Assembly: GCA_037201625.1 (NCBI GenBank)
Contig: JBBCGR010000002.1
Location: forward strand, 186,001 to 250,000
Length of the DNA stretch: 64,000 nt
Origin: JAMXLO01 sp037201625
GTDB taxonomy: Bacteria; Pseudomonadota; Alphaproteobacteria; Acetobacterales; Acetobacteraceae
Reading direction: 5' to 3'
The position numbers and the translations under genes are program-made. This document shows positions 52,086 to 59,795 of the stretch, one piece after another. Each line of letters starts with the position of its first letter. Positions within the stretch are counted from its first letter, which is position 1. The notes beneath the pieces are model-generated. The model was not told where the DNA came from, searched no databases, and saw nothing but the letters and a program-made list of their open reading frames with translations.

Positions 52086-53231
52086 AAGAGCAACTGCCAT
52101 TTTCCCGATGCAGAGTTCAGTGCGCGGCTGGCGGCCGTACAGGCGGGATTGGCTGCCGCCGACATGGATGCGCTGGTGGTGACGGCGCCGGAGAACATCT
52201 ACTACCTCTCGGCGTTCCATACCGCGGCGTATGACCTGCTTCAGGCGCTGGTGGTACCGCGGTCGGGCGCGCCGGTACTGGTGAATATCATCCACGAATC
52301 GGAATACCTGGTGCCGTTCCGGTCCTGGGTGACCGAGAAGCGCGCCTATACCAAGACCATGCCGTTCCTGGAGACGCTGGCGGCGCTGTTGCAGGACCTG
52401 GGGGTCGCGCAAGGCCGGATCGGCATGGAGAAGACCTCCTTCTTTCTGACGGTGCGCGACTTCGAAGGGTTGCAGGCGCTGCTGCCGCAGGCACGGTTCG
52501 TCGACAGTGGCGGCATCGTGGAACGCGGGCGCGCCGTGAAGTCGCCGGCGGAGGTCACGCATATCCGCGCCGCGGCGCGGGTGGTGGAAGCAGGCATGCG
52601 CGCGGGGGTCGAAGCCTGTGCGGCCGGGCGACGCGATACGGACGTTGCGGCGGCGGTGCACGCGGGGCTGATCGAGGCCGGCGGCGATTACATGTCATAT
52701 CCGCCATTCATCAACTCAGGCTGGGCGACGTGTCTGGTGCACAACACGTGGTCCGGGCGGCTGTTGAACGCGGGCGACCTGGTGTTCCTGGAAATCTCCG
52801 GCGTGGTCCACCGCTATGCTGCGGCACTGATGCGCAGCGTCGCCATCGGCAAGATCGACGACGAATTCGAACGGCGGAACGAGATCGTGCATGAGGTGCT
52901 GGCTGCGACGATGGCGGCGATCAGGCCAGGCGTGACGTCGGGTGACGTGAACAGCATCTGTGCCGCGGCGTTTGCGAAGCACGGCTATACGATGTTGAAG
53001 CGCGCGGGCTATTCGATGGGGATCAATTTCCCGCCGGGATGGGGCGAAGGTGATGTGCTCGACCTGAGCGCGGGCAGCCCCGTCGTGCTGCAACCCGGCA
53101 TGGTCTTCCACATTCCGCAGCCCTACCGCATGCCGGGCGAGCAGACGGTGTCGGTGTCCGAGACCGTGCTGGTAACGGAGACTGGATGTGAGTCGCTGAC
53201 ACAGTTCCCACGCGAACTGTTCCGGGCATGA
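52082..53231 (+). CDS. M24-family creatinase/ectoine-hydrolase-like enzyme (N-terminal frameshift)
   Basis: About 382 residues. The first eight codons (VKEQLPF) are separated from the rest by one extra T near 52105; from 52110 the frame is clean (FPDAEFSARLAAVQAGLAAA). Creatinase N-domain (MDALVVTAPENIYYLSAFHT) then pita-bread domain. Positions holding metal-binding Asp in prolidases read LEISGVV and AALMRS, and the His site reads GYSMGINFPPGWGEG, so the metal site is not conserved, as in creatinase and DoeA-type ectoine hydrolases. It likely opens or hydrolyses an amidine or amide compound brought in by the importer. Confidence 0.82.
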
Positions 53232-53292
53232 TGGCGCAGATGCTCCGGTGGCTATGCCGAAAATCTGAACACACGCCGCAAGGGACCGTCAC

Positions 53293-54142
53293 ATGAGGGG
53301 TCAGCGCCTGTTGTGGATGAGCATGGGACTGGCGGTGTCGCTCGCCGTCGTTACGGGGCCAGCTTCCGCCCAAGGTGTCGAGCCGCCGGCGAAGGGACAG
53401 AGTGTCACGATCGATCGCATCCGCGCCTCGGGCACGCTGCGGGCCGGAGCCGCCACGGCGCTGCCCTGGCTTGGCCAGAACCCTGCGACGCACGAGTTCT
53501 TTGGCCCCAGCGTGGAGATGGGAAAGGACCTGGCGGATCGGCTCGGGGTGAAGCTGGCGCTGATCCCGTCGGGGTACGACACGATCATCGCCGGGCTGCA
53601 GGCCAATCAGTTCGACATCACGATTGCCGCGTTGTCGGCGACCGAGAAGCGCAAGCAGGTCGTCGACTTCGTCAACTATACGATCGCCGGCACGTGCTAT
53701 GCGGTGCTTGCCGACAATGCCAAGGTGAATTCGCTGGAGGACCTCAACCAGCCGTCGGTGTCGATCGGCACCTGGACCGGCACGGGCACGGAGCAGGTGG
53801 TCAAGGAGAAGTACACCAAGGCGACGCTCAACAGCGTGGTGATGCCGGTACCTGGCTCCAATCGCATGCAGGAGGTTCTCGCAAAGCGGATCGACGCCGC
53901 AACGCTCGACTCGCCACGGGCACTGCTAGTGGTGCACCAGTTTCCGCAGCTCAAGATCGTGCCGGGGCGGCCCGGACAACTGCATTGCGCATCCCGATCT
54001 GCCGGTGCCGATCGGCATCGCCATCACCAAAGGCGATCCGGCGTTCGAAACCTGGCTCCAGGCGGCTGTGGCGCAGATGCAAGGCAAGATCGACGCGGCG
54101 ATCACGAAATACAGTGCGCTGGAGTACATGCTGGCGAAATAG
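53293..54142 (+). pseudogene. Polar amino-acid ABC substrate-binding protein 2, one frameshift
   Basis: Signal peptide (LLWMSMGLAVSLAVVTGPASA), then the PF00497 fold: ASGTLRAGAATALPWLGQNP, SGYDTIIAGLQANQFDITIA, SIGTWTGTGTEQVVKEKYTK. A one-base insertion near 53974 separates PQLKIVPG from DNCIAHPDLPVPIGIAITKG and the YSALEYMLAK end. About 282 residues repaired. Strongly similar along its whole length to the binding protein at 49.1 kb, so a duplication within the operon is likely. Confidence 0.82.
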
Positions 54143-54262
54143 CGGGACAGGCTGGAACCGCCGCACAGGGTTGCGGTTCCGACCACTCGGCAGCACCCGC
54201 TCTTGCGACCACGGCCTGTCCTCCGTAGGCTCGCAGGACCCGTCCAACAGGAGCGTCCCAAC

Positions 54263-55186
54263 ATGCCACAATCGCAGGGAACCAGATTTACCGCCGAACC
54301 CCTGACGTTTGTCGTCAGACACCAACTGTGGGATGGCAACGTCGAGGATCATACCGACCAGGGTGTCTCGATCGACGTGGCCGCCGATGTCGACGGCAAG
54401 CAGATCACACTGCTGCGCTTCAACTGCTTCGACATCGAGAAAAGCTACATCTATGGCCCGGAGAATCCCGACCTGGCGACACCCGGCCGTGTCGGCGGCG
54501 GCCTGGGCGTACATTGCCGGATGGATCCGATCGTCGATGGCAACGCTATCGGCTGGACCATCCGAATCCTCGGCCAGAAACTGCCCAAGATGCTGGACCG
54601 TGCCGGCTATAAGGAGATCGCGGCGGCAACCGACCTCGCGAAGGTGCGGGGCGTCCTGCCCGATGTGGAGGCCTGCGCCAGGGACACCTTCATCAGCAAG
54701 CGGAATACCGTCAAGCACAACCGCGGCACGGACATCTTCGAGGCCGGCAACATCCGGTTCGGCCTGGAAATGCGCCGGCAGCGGAATGGCGACGGCGGGC
54801 TTGCGCTTCACGTCCTGGCCGATGTGGGGGGGTCAAAGGGCAAGGCCTACGTGGAAGAGACGGAGGTTCTCGCGTTCGACTGCTTCTGGCAGGGCGCGCA
54901 TTACCACTACGGACCGCGCAACAAGAACCATCGGATCAACTGGGATCTGACGGTCATCGACGATCCGCTGGAGTGGACCTTCGAGCAGATCGAGAACAGG
55001 AAGCTGGCCGCGATGATCGAGCGCGCGGGCTACCCCGGGATCGCAGCCGATCTGGACCCGGAAAAGATCGCCTCGGTTCTGCCGGCGCTGAAGAAGCGGG
55101 CCTGGGAGATGTACGAGGAAGGCGAGAGACTGACCGGCCACAAGGGCCTGCCGCTAGAGTTCACGCCGAACCTGGCTGCTGAATAG
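54263..55186 (+). CDS. DUF7700-like protein with internal duplication
   Basis: 307 residues from the ATG at 54263. Two halves of about 140 residues repeat each other: TLLRFNCFDIEKSYIYGPEN with EVLAFDCFWQGAHYHYGPRN, and LPKMLDRAGYKEIAAATDLA with LAAMIERAGYPGIAADLDPE, both ending in a VLP motif. No signal peptide, no membrane segment. I associate it with the DUF7700 family from these motifs; function unknown. The conserved Cys and Tyr in CF-x(5,6)-YGP suggest a ligand or metal site repeated twice. Alone on the plus strand, 121 bases after the binding protein. Confidence 0.7.
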   Translation: MPQSQGTRFTAEPLTFVVRHQLWDGNVEDHTDQGVSIDVAADVDGKQITLLRFNCFDIEKSYIYGPENPDLATPGRVGGGLGVHCRMDPIVDGNAIGWTIRILGQKLPKMLDRAGYKEIAAATDLAKVRGVLPDVEACARDTFISKRNTVKHNRGTDIFEAGNIRFGLEMRRQRNGDGGLALHVLADVGGSKGKAYVEETEVLAFDCFWQGAHYHYGPRNKNHRINWDLTVIDDPLEWTFEQIENRKLAAMIERAGYPGIAADLDPEKIASVLPALKKRAWEMYEEGERLTGHKGLPLEFTPNLAAE

Positions 55187-55294
55187 CTGACCGTCGCGGT
55201 GGTGGAGGGTTTTGCCCCCTCCACCACCGCACACCCGACATTCGACACTGCGACGCTGACGCGGCACTCCCTCAGGAGATTGCTTCGCCGCGCT

Positions 55295-56077
55295 TCAACT
55301 GGCGAGCCAGCCTCCGTCGACCGGCAGTGTTGCTCCGGTGATGTCGCGACCGGCCGGTCCGCACAGGAAGACTACGAGCGCCGCGACGTCGTTCGCTTCG
55401 ACGAACCGGCCGCTGGGCTGTTTGCCGGCGAGAAAGTCGCGCTCGGCTTCCTCCCGTGATAGCGCCCCCTCGGTCACGCTGGCCATGATCCGCTGCTCAC
55501 TGGCCGGCGTATGCACGGAACCCGGACACACGGCGTTGCAGGTGATTCCGTCGCGCAGCGTCTCCATGGCCACGGCACGGGTCAGTCCAAGCAGCGCCGT
55601 CTTGGTGGTGACGTAGTCGATGCGATTGGCCGCGCCACGGCTGCCATAGACCGAACTCATGTTGATGATGCGCCCCCAGCCCGCAGCCCGCATGCCCGGG
55701 ACGGTCAGCCGGATGGTGTGGAAGGCCGCCGATAGGTTGACCGCAAGCGAATGGTTCCAGTGCGCGACATCAAACTTCTCGACCGGCGCAAAATGCCGGA
55801 CCACGGCGTTGTTCACCAGGATGTCGATACTGCCCAGGCTCGCCATCGCACTGTTGACCAGTGCCGCCGCGCCTGCCTCATCCGACAGATCGGCGACGCG
55901 GTAATGCACGTCTCCGGCGGCCTCCTCGCGCAGCGCACCAAGCTTCGGCGCAACCTCGGCCTCCGATTCCTGGCCGGTGAACATCACGCCGCAGCCGGCC
56001 AGCGCCAGGGCGCGGCCGATCGCAAAGCCGAGCCCGCCGGTCGAGCCGGTCACCAGGGCGTGGCGTCCATTCAGCAT
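55295..56077 (-). CDS. Short-chain dehydrogenase/reductase, 3-hydroxybutyrate-dehydrogenase-like
   Basis: 260 residues from the ATG at 56075-56077. Classical SDR: TGSTGGLG cofactor loop, NNAVV for NNAG, catalytic Ser in INMSSVYGSRG and YVTTK, CPGSVHTPASEQRI, and a GATLPVDGGWLAS end. Sequence style (FLAGKQPSGRFVEANDVAAL) matches 3-hydroxybutyrate dehydrogenases. It would oxidise a hydroxyacid with NAD. 211 bases separate it from the next minus-strand gene, with a dispersed repeat in between. Confidence 0.87.
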   Translation of the reverse strand: MLNGRHALVTGSTGGLGFAIGRALALAGCGVMFTGQESEAEVAPKLGALREEAAGDVHYRVADLSDEAGAAALVNSAMASLGSIDILVNNAVVRHFAPVEKFDVAHWNHSLAVNLSAAFHTIRLTVPGMRAAGWGRIINMSSVYGSRGAANRIDYVTTKTALLGLTRAVAMETLRDGITCNAVCPGSVHTPASEQRIMASVTEGALSREEAERDFLAGKQPSGRFVEANDVAALVVFLCGPAGRDITGATLPVDGGWLAS

Positions 56078-56187
56078 TTCCCCAGTCCTGCCAAGGGGAA
56101 ATTTTGCATCGCGTCGTGCATCACAAGGCACTCCAATGGTTTCATGCTGAAGCGACCAGGTTGCTGCCTGACACCACCGCCGCCGGC

Positions 56188-56292
56188 CTAGAGCGGATTC
56201 CGCTCGCGCTGGCTCACGGAACTCGCCCTGGCCTGTTGTCTGAGAGCGTGATCACCGCTCCAGTCATTCCGCTTGCGCGGATCGCGCTCTAG
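56188..56292. repeat. Dispersed palindromic repeat, copy 2
   Basis: The element is bounded by CTAGAGCGGATTCCGC and GCGGATCGCGCTCTAG, an imperfect palindrome of 105 bases. TCTGAGAGCGTGATCACCGC and GGCTCACGGAA inside match the reverse complement of copy 1 near 17.5 kb. Its right edge supplies the stop codon of the neighbouring dehydrogenase gene (56289-56291). Confidence 0.7.
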
Positions 56293-57188
56293 CGGCCATC
56301 GACCTCGACGCCGGCCCAGCCTTCCACCAGCTTCACCATCTCAGTGAAGTCGGAGGCAGGACCGTAGACGGCGCTGGTCATCGCAAGGAACTGCCGCACG
56401 GCGGCACCGACCACCATCGGCACGTTCATCGCCTCGGCCTCATCGGTGCATAGCCGCACGTCCTTGTGCGACAGGCCGGTCGCGAAGCCGAAATCGAATG
56501 TGCGCGGCAGCACGGCTCGGGGGAACTTGTCCTGCGTCGCGCTGTTGCGTCCACTGCTGACATTGATGACGTCCAGCATGATCTTCGGATCCAGGCCGGC
56601 TTTCACGCCCATCACCATGCCCTCGGACGTGATGGCGAGGGCCGCCGCGGCAAGCAGGTTGTTGACCAGTTTCAGGGTCTGGCCCAGGCCGGGTTTCTCT
56701 CCGACGAAGAAACGTTTGCCGAAATGTGCCAGGAGCGGATCGAGTTCGTCGTAGACGGCGCGTGGGCACGACACCATCAGCGCCAGCGTACCCTTCTCCG
56801 CGCCTGTGACACCGCCGCTGACCGGGCTGTCGACCAGCGTGATGCGCCCCCCCTTGGCGAGTTCCGCCGCCACCGCCGCCGCCGTTCGCGGACCGGTGGT
56901 CGACAGGTCGACGATGATGCGGGCGCGGCTGCCGGCGCCCAGCCCGGCCTGGCCCAGCACCACCTCGCGCACCACGTCGGGCGTCGGCAGGCTGGCGAAC
57001 ACAATGTCCGCCGCAGAGGCGACATCGGCTGGGCTCGCGGCCGGCCGCGCTCCGCGCTGCACGGCGATCGCCATCGCCTGCTCCGCCGGATCATAGACAT
57101 GGACAATGTGCCCGGCCTCCAGCAGCCGTATGAGCATCGGCCCGCCCATGCGGCCCAGTCCGACGAAGCCCAGTTCCTGCTCAGCCAT
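56289..57188 (-). CDS. 3-hydroxyisobutyrate-dehydrogenase-family oxidoreductase
   Basis: 299 residues. N-terminal GFVGLGRMGGPM dinucleotide motif, the family signature around DSPVSGGVTGAEKGTLALMV, catalytic Lys in LGQTLKLVNNLLAAAALAIT, and a C-terminal all-helical domain (GLSHKDVRLCTDEAEAMNVP). These beta-hydroxyacid dehydrogenases use NAD(P) on 3-hydroxyisobutyrate, tartronate semialdehyde, 6-phosphogluconate or similar; the substrate is open. It precedes the SDR on the same strand and follows the GntR gene by 18 bases, so the GntR protein probably controls it. Confidence 0.9.
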   Translation of the reverse strand: MAEQELGFVGLGRMGGPMLIRLLEAGHIVHVYDPAEQAMAIAVQRGARPAASPADVASAADIVFASLPTPDVVREVVLGQAGLGAGSRARIIVDLSTTGPRTAAAVAAELAKGGRITLVDSPVSGGVTGAEKGTLALMVSCPRAVYDELDPLLAHFGKRFFVGEKPGLGQTLKLVNNLLAAAALAITSEGMVMGVKAGLDPKIMLDVINVSSGRNSATQDKFPRAVLPRTFDFGFATGLSHKDVRLCTDEAEAMNVPMVVGAAVRQFLAMTSAVYGPASDFTEMVKLVEGWAGVEVDGR

Positions 57189-57206
57189 CCATGCGTCCTT
57201 TCATTC

Positions 57207-58034
57207 TCAGTCCCAATCGACCATGCGCGAGCGCTCCATGCTCGGCCGGGCCATACCGTGCGAGATGGGACCAGGCGAAGCACCGGTGCCGGACCTGCCG
57301 ATGTCGGACTGGCGTTCGCGTTCTCGCAGGATGCGCAGTGCGACGGCGGCGGCCGCACGGACATGATCGCGGCAGGCCTGTGCTGCACCTTCGGGATCGC
57401 GCTGCTCGATGGCGATGACGATACGGCGCAGTTCGCGCACCGTGTGCGGCAGCCGGTCGGGCGCGGAGAGCGAGGTGGCGCGAAGCTGCGTGTTTCGGTT
57501 CAGCAATTGTGCCAAAAGGCGAGCGACATAGTCATTCCGGCAGCCGCGCAACAGCACGTCATAGAACCTGGCCTTCACATCCAGCAGTTCCCGCCGGCCT
57601 GCCTCGGGACCCATCGCGGCCAGCGCCTCATAGATGCGCCGCAGTTCCACCCGCTCCTCGTCCGAGGCCCGCTCGGCAAAATTCTCGCCCGCCAGTGCCT
57701 CCAGCGCTGCACGGACCTCGTAGATCTGCGCAGCCTCGGCTGCCGACAGCACGGCCACGAAGGGCCCGCGATGAGGCACCACGGTGACCAGGCCCTCTGC
57801 TTCCAGCAGGCGCACGGCTTCGCGGATGATGCTGCGGCTGACGTCGAATTGTTGGCAGAGCAGGCGGTCCGACAGGTGGGTTCCAGCGGGATAGGTGCCG
57901 TCCATGATCGCACGGCGCAGCCGATCCTCGACTTGCTGGCGCACTGGATAGGGTACGACGCGCAGCGCGGGATCTGATCCGGCTGGCAGAGTCTGGGCAG
58001 AATTGTCCGGCAATTCGGTCAACCTTGAAGCCAA
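57207..58034 (-). CDS. GntR-family (FadR-type) regulator
   Basis: 275 residues. Winged helix RQQVEDRLRRAIMDGTYPAG, LLCQQFDVSRSIIREAVRLL, LEAEGLVTVVPHRGPFVAVL; FCD effector domain follows (YEVRAALEALAGENFAERAS, FYDVLLRGCRNDYVARLLAQ, EQRDPEGAAQACRDHVRAAA). An Arg/Ser-rich tail of about 30 residues is unusual. It heads the minus-strand dehydrogenase genes and is divergent from a carboxymuconolactone-decarboxylase-family gene, with an inverted repeat between them. Confidence 0.9.
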   Translation of the reverse strand: MASRLTELPDNSAQTLPAGSDPALRVVPYPVRQQVEDRLRRAIMDGTYPAGTHLSDRLLCQQFDVSRSIIREAVRLLEAEGLVTVVPHRGPFVAVLSAAEAAQIYEVRAALEALAGENFAERASDEERVELRRIYEALAAMGPEAGRRELLDVKARFYDVLLRGCRNDYVARLLAQLLNRNTQLRATSLSAPDRLPHTVRELRRIVIAIEQRDPEGAAQACRDHVRAAAAVALRILRERERQSDIGRSGTGASPGPISHGMARPSMERSRMVDWD

Positions 58035-58084
58035 CTCGCTGAGATATTCCTAATTCCTGGGTCCTACGCTTACAACCAATCGCC

Positions 58085-58107
58085 GTCAATCTGATTGAAG
58101 GATTGAC
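58085..58107. promoter_or_regulatory. Inverted repeat, operator candidate for the GntR regulator
   Basis: Perfect seven-base arms GTCAATC and GATTGAC around nine bases, between the divergent GntR and decarboxylase-family genes. The right arm runs into TTGACA (58103-58108), a -35-like element for the plus-strand gene, so binding would block that promoter. Confidence 0.45.
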
Positions 58108-58165
58108 AGACAATTTTGCGCTTCCTAGCCTGCGCGTCATCTGCAACGGTCCAGGAGGATGCGCG

Positions 58166-58558
58166 ATGTCGGACGAGGCATTGTTCAACAAGGGTCTGCC
58201 GATCCGGCGAGAGGTGCTGGGGCCGGAGTATGTCGACGCCTCGATGGCGAAGGCCGACGACTTCATGATGGCCTTCCAGCGCGCGACGACCAGTTGGGCC
58301 TGGGGTTGGGCGTGGGGCGACCCGACGCTGGACCGCAAGACACGCAGCCTGCTCAATCTCGCGATGCTGACGGCGCTGAATCGCGCGCCCGAGATCAAGT
58401 TGCATGTGAAAGGAGCGCTAACCAACGGGGTGACCGTCGAGGAGATCAAGGCCACGCTGCTGCACGCGACGGCCTATTGCGGCATCCCGGCCGGGCTGGA
58501 CGCGTTCAAGGCCGCGCATGAGGTGCTGGTGAAGGAAGGCGCCGTTCCCACCAAGTAG
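58166..58558 (+). CDS. Carboxymuconolactone-decarboxylase-family protein
   Basis: 130 residues from the ATG at 58166; AGGAGG lies at 58153-58158, an ideal ribosome site, so upstream frame was rejected. CMD domain: WGDPTLDRKTRSLLNLAMLT, KLHVKGALTNGVTVEEIKAT, LLHATAYCGIPAGLDAFKAA. Length and the His-x(5)-NGVT pattern match PcaC-like proteins (4-carboxymuconolactone decarboxylase), not the CxxC peroxidase subgroup. No other protocatechuate genes are nearby, so the true substrate is uncertain. Confidence 0.87.
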   Translation: MSDEALFNKGLPIRREVLGPEYVDASMAKADDFMMAFQRATTSWAWGWAWGDPTLDRKTRSLLNLAMLTALNRAPEIKLHVKGALTNGVTVEEIKATLLHATAYCGIPAGLDAFKAAHEVLVKEGAVPTK

Positions 58559-58590
58559 CCCGGCGCCTCCGAACCGGGCTACGACTCAGG

Positions 58591-59496
58591 TCATCGTCCG
58601 GCGCCCGACGCCATCCTGACGAGCGTCGGCGGCGCCGGCCGGTAGCCGAGACGGGCCGAGATCGCGGCGGCGGTTGCCAGTACCTCATCCTTGATGGCGC
58701 CGTCTGGATCTTTCACGAGTTCGACCACGTCGGACACACTGACCGCAGCGACCGCGTAGCCGTTCGCGTCGCGAACCGGGGCCGCCACGCTGCGCTTGTC
58801 CTGCACGAACACGGATTGGCAGGATACGTAGCCCTTGCGCCGCTCCTTCACCAGCATCGCCTTCAACTCGGCGAGGTTCTGCGGCGCGGGGCGCGCGCAT
58901 ACTGTGAAATCGAAGCCGTTCGCGAACAGCGCGTCGAGTTCGCTGTCCGGCAGGTCGAATAGCAGCGCACGCCCGCAGGAAACGGCGTGGACAGGGAAAC
59001 GTGTGCCAGTCGGAACGATCAGCGAACTGATCCATTTGTGCTGCGACGTCGCGCTGAGCACGTAGAAGACGACCGTGCTGTGGCGAATGCCAAGAGTGGC
59101 GGTAGCCCCGGTGCGGTCGCGCAGCACCTCCAGCATCGGCCGCGCGATGTCGACCACATCAAGGGAATAGAGGTAGTCGAAGCTCACGGCGAGGCTCTGC
59201 TGGCCCAGACGGAAGGCGTTCGCATTGGGCAGCCGTTCGATATAGCCGAGCGCTTCGAGCGTATAGGCCAGCCGGAATGCGGTGGCGCGGGAGATGCGGA
59301 GCGTCGCCGTAATCTCCGGCACAGTAATGACCCGCCGCGTGCCGGCGAACATCTCCAGGATCTGCAGGCCCCTGCGGAGCGCGGGAACGATATAGCGTTC
59401 GCCGTCCTTCTCGATCGCAGGTTGCACCACCTGTGGTTTGACCGGCGGCATCTGAACGACGCGTTTTGCGTCGACAGCCTGTCGTTGCTTTGGCAT
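58591..59496 (-). CDS. IclR-family transcriptional regulator
   Basis: 301 residues from the ATG at 59494-59496. About 35 basic residues precede the winged helix (IVPALRRGLQILEMFAGTRR, VPEITATLRISRATAFRLAY), followed by the effector domain (TATLGIRHSTVVFYVLSATS, PVHAVSCGRALLFDLPDSEL, RRKGYVSCQSVFVQDKRSVA). Likely regulator of the divergent 529-residue gene and Liv-type importer. An upstream extension in the same frame was rejected. Confidence 0.92.
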   Translation of the reverse strand: MPKQRQAVDAKRVVQMPPVKPQVVQPAIEKDGERYIVPALRRGLQILEMFAGTRRVITVPEITATLRISRATAFRLAYTLEALGYIERLPNANAFRLGQQSLAVSFDYLYSLDVVDIARPMLEVLRDRTGATATLGIRHSTVVFYVLSATSQHKWISSLIVPTGTRFPVHAVSCGRALLFDLPDSELDALFANGFDFTVCARPAPQNLAELKAMLVKERRKGYVSCQSVFVQDKRSVAAPVRDANGYAVAAVSVSDVVELVKDPDGAIKDEVLATAAAISARLGYRPAPPTLVRMASGAGR

Positions 59497-59531
59497 GGAC
59501 GCTAACCCCGCCCTGTGAGGATGCTGGTCCG

Positions 59532-59551
59532 GCGCTTCATATTTGAAGCGC
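59532..59551. promoter_or_regulatory. Perfect inverted repeat, IclR operator candidate
   Basis: GCGCTTCA-TATT-TGAAGCGC: eight-base perfect arms with a four-base centre, 35 bases upstream of the IclR start and in the divergent region shared with the 529-residue gene. Position and symmetry suit autoregulation by the IclR protein. Confidence 0.5.
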
Positions 59552-59795
59552 AAACGGTTGTCAATTCGTGCCGCGAGCGGCCGTAACACACGGCTCGCGG
59601 GGATCGAAATCGCCCGGCGGAATCGGCCCCGGCGAGCGGGACCAAACCGCCCGACCCGCGGTCCCAGACGGTTTGCGATCGCGCCAACGAGAAAAAAGCG
59701 TGACTGGCACTCTTGACATGGCGGCGACCTGTCGCGCTTATTGGTGACAGCACCGCTTCCGGTATGAAGCAATACGATCGCGTGCTCAAGGGGGA

